Shown piece after piece: positions 12,650 through 25,031 of a stretch of 64,000 bases of DNA. The notes beneath the pieces are model-generated. The model searched no databases. It had not been told where the DNA came from and saw only the letters and a program-made list of their open reading frames with translations. The stretch's first letter is position 1, and the number at the start of each line of letters is the position of its first letter. The translations under genes and the position numbers were made by a program. Origin of the DNA: Sanguinoderma infundibulare. Its lineage: Eukaryota > Basidiomycota > Agaricomycetes > Polyporales > Polyporaceae. The stretch lies in assembly GCA_032821775.1 (NCBI GenBank), contig JAVLRN010000004.1:2790001-2854000 (forward strand), in the 5' to 3' direction.

Positions 12650-13544
12650 ATGTGGCATCGGACGATGAGGAGGATAGAAGACTTCCAAGTTACTTGTGTA
12701 CCTGTAAGCAGGGCGAATGACACTGCGGTCGGAATTCCCTTGGAGGTCGCTGGCAAATGCGCGGCACAACATCTCACGCAACGCAAATATTTTGATGTTC
12801 ATAGTTGTTGGGCACGGAGGTACTTATGTATTTTCTTCGCGAATGCAGGAAACTGACCCGCCATCGTTACGGCCAAGCGCCGCATCAGGCCGAGGATACG
12901 GAGAGCGGCGGTGAGCACAACGCCCTCAGGTCCTCCGCCAGTGGCCGCCGCCTACGCCCAGCACAAACCATACTAACTAAATACTCGAAGACACCAAAGG
13001 TCTTACTTTCTATGTGATCCCTTGTGATGTGTCCATGGAAATGGACGTCACGATAGTGGGCTAAAACAGAAGTGCTCTTCCAGGGCCCCGGCCCGGTAGG
13101 CGTTCAAGACATGGAAGCGTATTAACGCGAACGCCTACAGGAACAAACACCCGTAAACATGGTTCGGACTCGGAGTTGCGGAGAAGCCACATTCGGTCTG
13201 GGAGTCATCGTCGTATCTCACTGCGCCGGAGGCGTATTGTGGGGAGGCGCCCTCGCGACGGCGGCCCAGTGGCACTGGAAGTTGTCGTACGTCACCCTCG
13301 TTTATTCAGCCTTCGTTCGGGTTACTGAATGCGAATTTATCAGATCCACGATGTCTGTCGACCTATCCTATGAAATTCGTGAAGCTTGAAGCCGCACGTC
13401 GGACGTCCTAAACTAACATGCCTCTTGCGTCCTCTTGCCTTGAAAGTAAACAAGCTTCGAGTGCCTCTTACACGGCTTGACGCTTGAAGCTTGAAGGATA
13501 GCAGCGCCACTAGCCACAGTGGGCCCCTCCGTTCATTCTATCCT
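12650..13544. other. Intergenic, ARMT1 to repeat copy 1
   Basis: About 900 bp without a convincing gene. Around 13380-13500 the motif GCTTGAAG recurs several times. The small ORF at 13159-13389 matches nothing I know. Confidence 0.45.
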
Positions 13545-14720
13545 GGTGGAAGCGGACAATGCTATCCGTTCAAGAAGCTTGGCCAGATAACGGCTTGGTT
13601 TCTATGAATCCGTTGGGTCCTGCCAGGGAAGGAAAGTAGGTCGCCTGGCATGATCGGAGAAGCCGCGCCCATCTTCTACCTCCTTTAGACAAACGAAGGG
13701 CCGTGCGGCACAGATGTGAACAATCACGCCTTATTCTCCGGACCAGGCCACCAAAAACTTGGAACTCCGCAACACAGACGCCCAGATATCTATATAAACC
13801 TCCCCTTCCGCTCTCTCTCTTTCCTCACAACGCCGACCTTCACCGACATACGCTCCAAGACCAAGTACTCTCCACGGTTGCCACTCTGTGCAGGACGTCT
13901 CATACCCGGAAGGGATGCAACGTACTGCTAGGGTGTCCTCACTTCCAACTACCGCCACCGCCACCGCCGCCCCTCCTGCTAATGTTCGCCACAGCGTCGA
14001 CATCCAATAGTCAGCTACTTCACGACTCGTCGGTCATCAAATCTACCTCAACCACCAGGTTCAAGGCATGCTACCGACATCCACGAAGCCGCGGCGCTGT
14101 CGGGCTTCGGTATATTCCAACCACCACTGGCACATTCCTACTCTGCTTAACGCTTCCCAGTCATTCCACTTCCCATTTTCCTCCACCGCGACTCCTGAGC
14201 GCTGGGCACGACTTCAAGACGCCATCTTGCTCGGTTGACCACCCCATTGTAAGGGCGTCCCGCCAGGGTTGGCTGTACGACCCACGTCAAGAGCTCCCCC
14301 TCCTGCCCCCCTCAAGCTTCACGGGGGCGAACAGCGACGTCCGTGGAATTCGCGGGCGTCGCACCCAGTAAAATGTACGTCCTCTTCTCCACTGCCGTCT
14401 GCCTTTCATTGTACTCACTAGAGCATCCCAGTCCTCAAGCCAGTGACAACCTCAAGATCGAAGCGCACGATTTTTATTATCATTTATATAATGTCAGAGT
14501 ACCGACTTCGCCAGCGCAACAAAGGCTGGGGATTCAAGACGTCGGTCCCGAGGTATGGTCGACCGTGGGGCACGGTCGTTCCTGGCGCAGGCCTCTTCGT
14601 GGCCCTCGGGACTAGTACCTGCTTCTGCGGGGAAGCTAACGTGCGCCGAAACATAACAATGGGTAGGTCGTGCTCTGAATTCCTCTTTTATGTTTCTTGT
14701 ACTACGTCCTAGTGGCTCGT
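13545..14720 (+). repeat. Dispersed repeat family, copy 1 (single 3' module)
   Basis: This segment is clearly similar to 35270-36960 and 55985-57700, where it lies on the minus strand. Order: an upstream block, a TATA box (ctatataaacc, about 13790-13800), a leader with pyrimidine runs, the block around 13981-14110 that reads MFATASTS in one frame, splice-like signals (gtatattcc then cttcccag), the block with GTTGACCACCCCATTGTAAG at 14234, the block with GAATTCGCGGGCGTCGCACC at 14346, an AT-rich spacer with TTTATATAATG near 14480, and the block coding MSEYRLRQRNKGWGF at 14491. Identity and ends were judged by eye. No known transposon protein or terminal structure is evident. Confidence 0.75.
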
Positions 14721-15335
14721 AGCGTTGTGCCTGCGTGCAATACATACGGTCTCTTTTATTTGAACCTCATGAGTCATCCGTGTGCTTGCCTTTGAGCCAA
14801 CATGACTAACGTCTTCGTCCGTATACTGGTCACAAGTTCTCCACGCACCTCAAAGGCCCACCGGCTCAACGACCTCTGTCCATCTAACCACGTATTCCTC
14901 ATGGGTCCCTGATCGCTGCGTGACTGTGAGTACAGATTGTGTCGAGTTCCGGAGCGGCGTTTACTTATGTAAGATCTGCGCGAATGTTTCCGGGTGGGGC
15001 ACGCAAGTGCGTGGACGCTATTGCACAGACACGGTTTATGTATGCACGCGTTTCGAAACATTCGGATCACTCACCTGAAGAATGTTCGGACCCCTGACCA
15101 CTGGACGAACCAGAAACCGCTGAGGACACTTCGCGTCTTCGTCCAAGTCCTCAAGTCAGCAATTCCAAGGCTCGTCTCAATGATGCTACGCGTCGTGTGG
15201 TTTACGACTTGTCCCCCGAACCCGTTGGGACGAAACAGTTCGTGACCCAAGGCAGGACCGACGAGATGGATCGCAGAACGCGCAGGACACTTCTGTCAAG
15301 CATCAAACTGAACATTCGATGGGCACGGGTGATGC
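14721..15335. other. Intergenic, repeat copy 1 to zinc-finger gene
   Basis: About 600 bp containing the 3' UTR of the minus-strand zinc-finger gene at its right end. No ORF here looks like a gene. Confidence 0.45.
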
Positions 15336-17264
15336 CTACTCTTTCTCGATACCTCCCGCTTCCTCTCCCTCTCCCTGTTCCTCGTCATCGTCGAACTCAT
15401 ATTCCTCCTCTTCCAACGCCGCCTCCGCCTCCGCTTGTGCCTGTGCTGCAGAAGCGGCTTGAGCGATTGCTTGCTCAAGCAGCCTCGTCTGCTCTTCTGA
15501 AAGCCACGAAAGGGACAGCGGAGGGGTCGTGGACTGGCTTGCTGCCGCAGGCTCCATATCTGGAACATCCACCTCCATGGGCGTGTCTTCCGCAGGGGGT
15601 GTCGCAGGAGGAGGGTTTGTTGTGCCAGAATTCTCTATAGGGACAGCAGACTGCTGTGCTCGCGCAATGATACTCGCAAGCGTGGCCTGCCCAACATGCG
15701 GCGGCGGCGTCGGCGCAGGCGCAGCAGGGGTGCCCAGGCCCTTGGCGACCTCCGCCTGCAGCAGCCCATGGATCCCCAACACCATCGTCTGCGCCTGGAA
15801 GACGATAGCAGGGTCGACCTCGCCTTCCTCCGGGCCCATATGCTCGGCCATGGTGGTGCCCACCGAGGACGCGGCGATGCCGTTCCACAGCTTCGCCCGC
15901 CGGCTGATCTCCTCCTCGCCCTCGATCTTGTCGACCTCAACTTCCTCTATCTCCGCGTACGCGCACGCAGCGTCTACGACGGAGTCCGCGGCGCTCTCGC
16001 CACTCGACCGGGCCTTGCCTCCCGTCGTCGCGCGGCCGCGCGCGTCTTTGTGGCGCTTGATCGCGTCGCGCCGGGAGAAGATCTTGTTGCAGCCCGCGCA
16101 GCGCCAGGCCTTCTTGTCGTGCAGGAGGGCGTGTCGCTTGAGGTCGTGGTTGCGCATGAAGGACGCGGGACAATGCATGCAGCGAAACGGGCGGTGCTCG
16201 AGGGTGTGCAGGCGCTGGTGCGCGCGGAGAGAGTAGAGACGATGGAAGGTTTTCGGACAGCCGGGCACTAGACATGGATAGACTGCGGTGCCGATGTCGG
16301 GGGGCGGAGGAGGCGCGGAACCTGGGGGACCATGCCATGGGGGCGGTGGGGGGTTGCCTATGTGGATGCCGCTTAGGACGCCGAGCATCTGCACGAGACC
16401 GGCGAGCTCTTGCAGCGCTTGCATACGCCCGTCTCCGGCGCGTGGGGCGGAGGTGACGGCGAAGAGGAAAACTTGGTGGAGTTGCAGCTGGGTGGAGGAG
16501 ATCACGGCAGGGTTGATGGATTGCTCTTGCGCGGGGGCGGCAGGGTGCATGAGAGAGTGAGCGACGACGCGGACGGCCTCCCCTATCTGGCTTAGTAGGT
16601 CGGGTTGGTCGGAAGGGATGGGGACGGGGACTGCAATGCGTTTCTGGGGGTGCTCTGGGAAGCGGTCGTCGTCGCCGTCGTCGTGGTCGTCGCGTTTGCG
16701 CTTACCCTTGTCGAGTTGGATCGCGGGGGCGTCCGAGTTGCGAAGTGAGCCGAAGAGAGCGTCGGACTTTGCGAGGGAGAGGATGATTTCGGTGAGAGCG
16801 CGCGCGAGAGTTTTGGAGATGGAGGAGGAGGATACGCAGCGGTTGAATACGTCTATCAGGCTACCTCCATCCGGGCCTGAGATACGCGAGGCAGACATGG
16901 TGGAGCTGAGAAGCGGGTGTTTGGACGCCAACGCGAGAATGCCCTTGATGGTAAGCAGAGCAGCGTCCTGCTTTTTCTTGAAGGAAGTTTGGGGAGGAGG
17001 TTCTGGTACCTCGGGAGGTGGTGCGGGTTCCGGAGGCAGTGGTATCTCCACTGGTGCAGCTGCGGAAGCAGCTTCTGCTTGTGCCTTTGCGATGTCTGCG
17101 AGGAGTTGATCGCCGAGCCTGCGCGCCATGGCTTCGGCCTCTGCCTCCAAGTCCTGGGCTTCGTCATACTCCTCACCCTCGGCATCTTCGTACCCCTCCT
17201 CGTCGTAGTCTTCCTCTTCGGGTGGGGGAAACTCAAAGTCAGGGAGAGTGATGGAGGAAGCCAT
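15336..17264 (-). CDS. C2H2 zinc-finger protein, three fingers
   Basis: Single uninterrupted ORF of 642 codons, minus strand. The N-terminus is very acidic (residues about 10-45). A middle helical region precedes three tandem Cys2His2 fingers encoded at about 16030-16280: [12 protein letters not shown] (C-x4-C type), [10 protein letters not shown] and [19 protein letters not shown], with classic spacing to paired histidines in the first two. The C-terminal third is rich in alanine, proline and glutamate and ends in a strongly acidic tail, consistent with an activation or low-complexity region. Likely a nuclear DNA-binding regulator; target unknown. The start at 17264 is the first in-frame ATG and lies 220 bp from the FIG4 start on the other strand, so the two genes probably share a promoter region. 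Confidence 0.85.
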   Translation of the reverse strand: MASSITLPDFEFPPPEEEDYDEEGYEDAEGEEYDEAQDLEAEAEAMARRLGDQLLADIAKAQAEAASAAAPVEIPLPPEPAPPPEVPEPPPQTSFKKKQDAALLTIKGILALASKHPLLSSTMSASRISGPDGGSLIDVFNRCVSSSSISKTLARALTEIILSLAKSDALFGSLRNSDAPAIQLDKGKRKRDDHDDGDDDRFPEHPQKRIAVPVPIPSDQPDLLSQIGEAVRVVAHSLMHPAAPAQEQSINPAVISSTQLQLHQVFLFAVTSAPRAGDGRMQALQELAGLVQMLGVLSGIHIGNPPPPPWHGPPGSAPPPPPDIGTAVYPCLVPGCPKTFHRLYSLRAHQRLHTLEHRPFRCMHCPASFMRNHDLKRHALLHDKKAWRCAGCNKIFSRRDAIKRHKDARGRATTGGKARSSGESAADSVVDAACAYAEIEEVEVDKIEGEEEISRRAKLWNGIAASSVGTTMAEHMGPEEGEVDPAIVFQAQTMVLGIHGLLQAEVAKGLGTPAAPAPTPPPHVGQATLASIIARAQQSAVPIENSGTTNPPPATPPAEDTPMEVDVPDMEPAAASQSTTPPLSLSWLSEEQTRLLEQAIAQAASAAQAQAEAEAALEEEEYEFDDDEEQGEGEEAGGIEKE

Positions 17265-17484
17265 GCAGAGAAACCGTCACCGATGGGACTCGGGAGAGCA
17301 GAAATGGGTGAAATCTGAGATCTGGCGGTTGTTTGTGTGTGTTAGGATCCGAAGCCATCGGCCCCATCAAAGGTGCCCAATTCGGCAGCCCCTCCATCTC
17401 CGTCATCCTGACTGTGCTTATGATTTATCCTCCACGACCACCATCGCCCCCTTGACGGGCGCGGGCCTCGCACTGCCCTCAGAT

Positions 17485-20400
17485 ATGGCTGCTCAGCCTA
17501 CAGTATTAACACACCTGCCTTCTGCAGCAGACTCCAGCGGCACCGTCACGCCGGTTTCTCTGGCTTCTGTCTCGTTGGCCTCCAGTACTGCTCAGATACC
17601 CGATACTGCCTCGCTCAAGTCCAGGGATACCCAGAGTCTTTCCACCACTCTTGCCGCTGCGCCTTCTCATTGCGCCAAAGGGCCGCACATACGACCGGAC
17701 GACCAATCGCTCGCGTTCAACAAGTTTATCCTGTACGAGAACCGGTTACGCTTCTACATCGTGGCCTCAAATACGTCCGACTCCCGTCACCGCATAATCA
17801 AGATAGACAGGACGTCACAGGATGAGCTCGTGGTCGTCGAGGATGAGGCTATTTATAGTGGCAAGCAGATGAGCGCAATGCTCAAGATGCTCGAGGACGG
17901 GAATAAGCAATGTGGCGGTTTGGGACGGGCGCGGGTCTTCTTTGGTGTTGCAGGTGCGTTCTCAACTTCTCGAATATAGGCAGGAGGTAAGACGTACTGT
18001 AGGGTTCATCAAGTTCACCGCGGGGTGGTACATGATCCTCATCTCGAAGCGTTCCGTCGTCGCCCTCATCGGCGGCCACTACATCTACCATTGCGAGAGC
18101 ACGGACATGATCCCTGTCGCTTTCAACCACAAGATAGACAAGGCCGCGGAGGAGCAGCGCCTGATGAACGTCTTCAAGCAGGTGGACATGTCCAAGAACT
18201 TCTACTTCAGGTCCTTCGCTCCTCCCAGTCCTGCTGTCATGTACCATCGTAGCTAATGCATGTTGGTAGTTACACCTATGATCTTACCTCAACCTTGCAA
18301 CATAACCTCACCCGTGACGGGCTCAGTCCGGGGCGTCGATGGGCGCTCAATGACCGCTACGCCTGGAACCATCATCTGCTTACTTGCGCATTCGAAGACG
18401 GCAGCTCGCCGTCCTCAAAGGCGCATTGGCTCGTCCCTTTGGTTCATGGTCACGTCGACCAAGCAAGTGAGTGACATTACCGCACTCGTCGGATATCCTC
18501 GGTGACGTCTCTGAAGAATTGACGGTGTTGGGGCGTGTCGTCTTCATTACGCTAATCGCGCGCCGATCGCGACACCATGCGGGCGCACGATATTTGAAGC
18601 GTGGCGTGAACGACGAGGTAAGCATAGTCCCTGCTGAGTATTTTAGATAGGTGCCGACTCTTTCCAGGGCAACGTCGCCAATGAAGTCGAGACCGAGCAG
18701 ATCGTCTCCGAAACGCTTACAACACCCTTCTACGCCCCTGCCCCAAGAGATTTGCAGGATGGCAAGCAAGGAAGGCGCCCTAGCCCTAACTTTACCAGTT
18801 ATGTCCAGGTATGCGTCATTTCCGTCAACTGTAATCATGTCACTGAAAGCTCTGCGCCAGTATCGAGGTAGCATACCTCTCTTCTGGACACAAGAGGTCA
18901 CGGGAGTCGCCCCAAAGCCTCCCATTGAGAGTACGCCATGGTGTAAAACCACTCTCGCGTCCTATTTCTGACGATCGTGACGACGGCAGTCCCGGTCATG
19001 GACCCATTCTACACGTCAGCCGCTCGCCACTTCGACGACCTTTTCATGCGGTACGGGACGCCCGTCATGATTCTGAACTTGATCAAGAACCGAGAGCCGC
19101 AGCCGCGCGAGTCGAAGCTGCTGGAGGAGTACACGCAGTGCGTGAGCTACCTGAACCAGTTCTTGGCCCTCGAGAAGAGGATGGTGTATCGTCCCTGGGA
19201 TATGGCGCGCGCGTACAAGGAGTGAGTAGGGTCGGGTTTGCTGAGATGAGTTCGTTGATTGCGTCTGCGCAGGAAGAAGCAGGACATCATAAGCTACCTG
19301 GAAGATATAGCTGAGGAGTCCATCCAGATGACGGGTTTCTTCCATACGGGGCCTGAGCCGTTCTGCCATTACCTTCAGAACGGGTACGAGTAAGCGGGTC
19401 CCATCATCACGGACAGTACATGTGGCTGACCCGCAGGATAGTAACGGAGAGTATCGATGGCGCACCACCATGTCTGTGCAGAACGGCATATGTCGCACCA
19501 ACTGTGTGGACTGCCTCGATCGTACGAACGCAGCGCAGTTCGTGTTCGGCAAACGTGCGTTAGGACATCAATTGTACGCTCTTGGTGTCGTCGATACACC
19601 CAATCTGGCGTTCGATTCGGATGCGGTGAACATGCTGACAGAGATGTATCACGACCACGGTGATAGTGGGTTTGCGTTTTGTTGCTGCTCTATGAACTCT
19701 GCTGACCACCATGATGTCAGGCCTAGCTCTGCAATACACCGGGAGCGCCCTGGTCAACCGAGTCGAAACGTACCGTCGGATGCCCCATTGGAACAGTCAT
19801 TCCCGCGACATCATCGAGAACCTCCGTCGATTCTACGCGAACTCGCTCCTCGGTGAGATATGTTTTAGTGGCAGAACATCAGTTTTGACTCTTACTTGTG
19901 GATAGACAACGACAAGCAGGCCGCGATCAACCTCTTCCTCGGCGTGCCCGCAGAGAAGACGACGAACCGCGCGCCGCCGCAGCGCGGGAACTACCAAAAG
20001 TGGTTCACGGACGAGCACCTCGAGACCGCGTACCCGCTGGACGTGTGCGAGCGGGCGCTGGCGCAGTTCGTGAACAATCGGGCGGAGTACTGGATCGAGT
20101 ACTACCGGCCGCTGCTGTTCACGTCGCTCGGGAAGCACTTTGCGTTCTCGATGAACAGCACGCTCAAGCTGCCTGGGTGCGTGCGGCTTCCCTAAGGAGC
20201 AGAGGATGCTGCTGACTCTTGCTTTTGGGGGAATCAGCAAGACGGCGAGGGATATCAATATGAGCCCCTTCCTTCCGCACCACGTGCCCAGTTATCAACA
20301 TCCAAAGTGAGTTTGCCACGGTGTCTGTCCTCAAGGACCGATCGTTGATAGTGCGATGTAGGCTGATGGATGGCGTACGGCGGTGGATGGGACAAAACCC

Positions 20401-20868
20401 GGCGGGGGGACCTCGGTCGTCTCGTATTGACCGCTCTCAGGACCTCAAGTCTAAGCTCAAGAAGCCCCACGTCGTCCCGGAGGACGTGCCGGAAACGCTC
20501 CCGGAGCTCGTCATGCGACTGCTGGACCCCATCGTCAAAGAGGAGGAAGAGTATCAGGAGTGCGTGCAGCCTACTTCTTTGCGTTTTGACGACTCTGTCC
20601 TCATGGAATATCATGACTACCCAGATACATTGAACAGGGCCAGGAGCTTCTCGTGACGTCGAGCGTGCACTACCGGAAGCCTATCTACCTGAAGTACCGG
20701 GACGCGGTCAAGCTCGCTCAGGGTCTGGCGGAGCCTGTGGAGCTCAATGAAAAGGACGAGAAGATTGTCTCGGCGTATATGGATCGCGGCAGCGCACAGG
20801 ACTCGGAGGCGGGGTATACTTCGACGAATTACGAGAAGATCATCCAGGAGCTTACGATGGTGGATTGA
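17485..20868 (+). CDS. FIG4: FIG4-type SAC-domain polyphosphoinositide phosphatase
   Basis: Fourteen exons: 17485-17953, 18003-18210, 18270-18466, 18517-18617, 18668-18808, 18861-18930, 18990-19221, 19273-19389, 19442-19665, 19721-19852, 19906-20176, 20238-20306, 20362-20559 and 20625-20868; 890 residues, the usual length. FIG4 landmarks: [62 protein letters not shown] and the catalytic CX5R motif in [14 protein letters not shown] (Cys533 to Arg539). The C-terminal extension matches FIG4 rather than SAC1, and I see no C-terminal membrane anchor. FIG4 dephosphorylates PI(3,5)P2 on the vacuole or endosome and works with the Fab1/PIKfyve and Vac14 complex. The acceptor of exon 9 is the TAG at 19439-19441, the only one restoring frame. 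Confidence 0.95.
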
Positions 20869-21276
20869 CGGTAATGACTCTAACGCATTCGTTTTTGCTG
20901 CTGTATTTTTACGTTGTACTATAATCGTTCATAACCTAATGCTTCCCAGGCACTGAACCGGGAATGCTTGTTCGACTGCTGCTGCGAGGTACCGGGAGAT
21001 CCGACACTGATGGGTGCCCTACCTCAATTTCCGCATCCCCGACGATTCGAGCTCGAGGGCCGAATGGCCATGTTCTGCCCCTCATGTAAAGTCAGCAAAT
21101 AGTATGGAGCGCGGTAGTAAGCATGTATGGTCCGAGAGAGCACCCCTGCTGATTGGCTGGCGGGGACGGCGCGGGTCGGAGCGCGAGGCCGAAGCAGGCG
21201 CTTGAGCAAAGTGCAGAGGGATTGTCATCGTCGGACGCGTCTCGGTCACCACACATCTCCTTTGCTACCTCCCCCC
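20869..21276. promoter_or_regulatory. Intergenic, FIG4 3' end and LPD1 promoter
   Basis: About 400 bp between two genes on the same strand. It must hold the FIG4 3' UTR and the LPD1 promoter. No distinct element recognised. Confidence 0.4.
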
Positions 21277-23201
21277 ATGCTCCAGGTCCAGAAAGCTTCC
21301 TCGAGGGTATGTATTCGTCGTGCTAGTCGACCAAAGGCATTCGTCTGACGGTCTTTTGCAGGCGGTTGCTCGCCGGCTACGTCAATCCGCCAGTACCCAG
21401 GTCGGTCGCTGGCAGCAGCGCCGCGGACTTGCCACCCCTTCGGAGCCTTACGATGCGATCATTATTGGTGGAGGTGAGTTGGCCTGTATGCGCTCTCTGT
21501 GTAGCAGGGTGACTGATATCCCTCAGGCCCTGGTGGCTACGTGGCTGCAATTAAGGCAGCACAACATGGTCTCCGGGTACGTCTCCATATCTCCTTGCGT
21601 TTTCACCGGTGAACTGCGGGTACAGAGAGCGTGGGTGTTTCCCGAGTAGGCACGCATGCGCTTCTACCCGTCCAATGCCTCGTTTTCTTGGCCGCGCTAC
21701 CCGTTTGCAATCTCGGCCCATATTCTGACGTCACGCTTCTCGCAGACTGCGTGCATAGAGAAGCGCGGCTCCCTCGGCGGAACGTGTCTCAACGTCGGCT
21801 GCATTCCTTCAAAAGCCATGCTCAACAACTCGCATATATACCACCAAACGAAGCACGACCTCAAGCGGCGAGGAATCGACGTCGGCGACATCGCCCTTAA
21901 CCTCCCCGTCATGCTCAAGGCCAAGGAGGACGCAGTCACGGGTCTCACGAAGGGCATCGAGACGCTCTTCAAGCAAAACAAAGTAGACTACATCAAGGGC
22001 GCCGCCTCTTTCGTCTCCCCCACCAGGGTGTCCATCAAGCTCAACGACGGCGGCGAGACCGAGGTCGAGGCGAAGAACATCATCATCGCGACCGGCTCCG
22101 AGGTCGCGCCCTTCCCTGGCGGCGGCATTACCATTGACGAGGAGCAAATCGTTTCCTCAACAGGCGCGCTTTCGCTGAAGGAGGTGCCCGAGAAGATGGT
22201 CGTCATTGGCGGTGGTGTCATCGGTCTCGAATTGGGTAGCGTGTGGAGCCGCCTCGGCGCGCAGGTCACCGTGGTCGAGTTCTTGGGAGGCATTGGTGGT
22301 GCCGGAATTGACGAGGAGATTGCGTGCGTTCCCCTTATCTTCCTCGCGTTCGAGCGGCGGACTCTGACAGACTCTGCAGTAAGCAGTTCCAGCGCTCGCT
22401 CAGCAAGCAGGGCCTCAAGTTCATGCTCAACACCAAGGTCTTTTCGGCCGAGAAGCAGGACGGCAAGGTGCACCTCAAGACCGAGAGCGCAAAGGGCGGC
22501 AAGGAGGAGACGCTAGAGGCCGACGTCGTCCTCGTCTCCGTCGGCCGCCGGCCATACACCGACGGCCTTAACCTCGAAGCGGCCGGCGTCGAGCTCGACA
22601 ACAAGGGCCGGGTCGTGATCGACGACCAGTTCAACACCTCCGTCAAGGGCATCAGGTGCATCGGCGACGTCACCTTCGGGCCGATGCTGGCCCACAAAGC
22701 TGAGGAGGAGGGCATCGCTGCTATCGAGCACATTGCTAAGGGTCACGGGCATGTCAACTATCATGCGATCCCCTCGGTCGTCTACACTCACCCTGAAGTT
22801 GCGTGGGTGGGCAAGACCGAGCAGGAGCTCAAGGCGGAGGGCGTGAAGTACAAGGTGGGCAAGTTCCCATTCGCGGCCAACTCGCGTGCGAAGACGAACC
22901 TCGACACCGAGGGCACGGTCAAGTTCATCACGGAGGCCGAGACGGACCGCGTGCTGGGCGTGCACATCATCGGGCCCAACGCGGGCGAGATGGTCGCGGA
23001 GGCCGTGCTTGCGGTCGAGTATGGGGCGAGCGCAGAGGACATTGCGAGGACATGTCATGCTCACGTAAGTCACCTGTTTGGCTTCGATTATATGTTCGGA
23101 GAGAAGAGGCTAATGGGTGTTTTGATTTGTTACAGCCTACCCTCTCGGAAGCATTCAAGGAGGCCGCGATGGCGTCGTACGACAAGGCCATCCACTTTTA
23201 G
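21277..23201 (+). CDS. LPD1: Dihydrolipoamide dehydrogenase (E3), mitochondrial
   Basis: Six exons: 21277-21306, 21362-21473, 21527-21576, 21746-22323, 22380-23064 and 23136-23201; 506 residues. An Arg/Ser-rich presequence ending near RRGLAT suggests mitochondrial import. Domains follow the family: FAD dinucleotide motif [13 protein letters not shown], redox-active disulfide [13 protein letters not shown] (Cys78 and Cys83), NAD motif [13 protein letters not shown], second FAD contact [17 protein letters not shown], and the dimerisation domain with the His-Glu pair in HPTLSE (His485, Glu490). It reoxidises the lipoyl groups of the pyruvate, 2-oxoglutarate and branched-chain dehydrogenases and of the glycine cleavage system. 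All junctions are in frame with GT-AG introns. Confidence 0.98.
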
Positions 23202-23335
23202 ACGCGCCTTCTTTTCCTATCCTGATCCCCGTAGTATAAGAGCTGTGAACCCTGCTATGCGTATTTCATTTGCATATTAATTCACTGTGAGGCTGGAAGG
23301 GCCGCAACTGCCTGACTCATCCAGACATCTTCTGC

Positions 23336-23378
23336 TTCCGCAAGCTGTCGTGCCAAATGCGCACGACAGCTTGCGGAA
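23336..23378. repeat. Perfect 18-bp inverted repeat (hairpin)
   Basis: Arms 23336-23353 and 23361-23378 are exact reverse complements with a 7-nt loop. It sits 135 bp past the LPD1 stop codon. Confidence 0.9.
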
Positions 23379-23464
23379 TTACAGAATCGACATCACGGCT
23401 GAACCTGCTGGTTTCCTATCCTGCACAGCGTTGTACGCGTCCAGCAGACTGAGACACCCGCTCC

Positions 23465-23472
23465 TATATAAG
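23465..23472 (+). promoter_or_regulatory. TATA box upstream of the F-box remnant
   Basis: TATATAAG lies about 33 bp before the ATG at 23506, within core-promoter distance for a very short leader. Confidence 0.4.
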
Positions 23473-23505
23473 TCATCAGCCGGCGGAAAATTGGTTGTGT
23501 ACGCG

Positions 23506-25031
23506 ATGTCCCATAAGTAAGTATGTTGCTTGTTTGTGGCTCTAATTGATAGTGACCGTGCGGCCAACGTATACCAGGTGCTCGACGACGACATTCTCCT
23601 TCATCTGTCCGCAGAACTGTGTCCAGGACAAAGATTGCGATCTCTGTCGTCTACCTGTCGATGACTCGGAGAAGCATCCATTCCCATCTTGTTTAGGCCA
23701 TGTATGGTCATCACACGTGTCACCGTTGTGGCGCAATTCCTTTCGCCGTCGATCTGGCCTCATGTCAGGCAAGTTCGCCGTCACAACGATGCGAGACCAG
23801 CCCTGACATGCGTCACCGGACAGGCAGTTGATCCTCTCTAACGGACGCCCAGATATGTGCAACGATCCTCTTTCGCCAGTCCCCGCAGGCAGTCTTCACG
23901 AAAGACCCTCTATTGTGCGGTGTCTTTCGTAGCCCTCCTTTGAGAAACGCCCTACGGGCTATGCCTCGGCTTCGCTCAGTATCAGTTACAACGAGCTCGG
24001 TCTACGTCTCACACGGCCTATCGTGGGACTCGGGAGACATTGGACGTCCTTCTCTGCCTACCGCAGCTCCGCGAATTCGAGGTGTACGGGCTCCTCTTTT
24101 GTCCCCGCACGACTAGAAACCCTCGAACTCCCAGTCGAATGTGCACCGCTTGACTCGCTTTCGTCACGGTCTTGGCCCCACCTGGTCGATTTACATCTTT
24201 CAGGGTTCTACCCGACAAAAATTTCACTCCCCCTAGTATCAGTGCTGTCCAATATGCCGAAGCTACGGGTACTTGCGCTAAAATTTGCGCTATCACCCGG
24301 GACGAACAGGCTGCAAGTTTGGCCGCCAGCATTGAGTCTGGCCGCTTGCCCTGGCTCCAGCTCGAGGAGTTCTACATTTCGTTCCCTGATCCCAACGATC
24401 AAATATATGACCACCTGCCGCATTCTCTGCGACATCTCTCCCTGAGATGTTGTCCTCACCATTGTTTGGAAAAATCGGACGACGACGAGCCTCCTGAGGG
24501 CTCGAACTCTCCAATCCTATCACGCATCTTACAAAGGTTGCGGCAAGATGCCGTTTTCTTATCCACCTTCGGGTGGATTACGTGGCGGAGGGCGCGGGTG
24601 CTGGAGTTTCGCACACTCTCGCTGCAGCTTTTCCTGGCATCACATCATTGGAACTCAATCGTTTCAAGGGATCTGAAAGTGACGTTGTGCCCATTGTGTG
24701 TCCCCCATCCGTCTGATTTCTGAACAACCACTCATTACGTTTGCAGGCGGAAATTTCCCAGACATTATCGAGCTTAGGCAGCTTGGGCTCCCTTCGTGTC
24801 CACCTCGATTTGTTCGATACCAAGGCGGAGCCTGTTATGACAAAGAGAAGGTGCTTTGTATACCCATCGGAGGGGATATCTGCGTCTCGGGCACGACTAG
24901 TCCCAACGGCTTCGACGTTCACCCATCAGCTTGGCCGACCATTAGGCCAGTTCTGGATATCTCAGCCTGGGAGTGGGACGGATGAGAGTCCAAATGGTGG
25001 CGTCATTGGTGTCGACAGTATTTCTGGGTGA
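23506..25031 (+). pseudogene. F-box / leucine-rich repeat protein remnant
   Basis: An F-box-like stretch (VLDDDILLHLSAELC, then RLRSLSSTCR) at 23578-23656 runs into a stop. Leucine-rich repeat-like segments follow: PHLVDLHLSGFYP and NMPKLRVLALKFA near 24180-24290; RLPWLQLEEFYISFPDP and LPHSLRHLSLRCC near 24340-24450; HTLAAAFPGITSLELNRFKG near 24610-24670; and, after an intron, AEISQTLSSLGSLGSLRVH near 24747. They lie in different frames with no room for introns at about 24290 and 24550, so at least two frameshifts are needed. This layout is common in agaricomycete F-box families that turn over quickly. It could be a live gene with assembly errors, but decay is the simpler reading. Confidence 0.6.

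Noticed and set aside
13703..14371. 222-codon ORF in repeat copy 1 as a real protein
   Set aside because: The equivalent frames in copies 2 and 3 are cut short at different places, and splice-like signals lie inside it; treated as part of the repeat.
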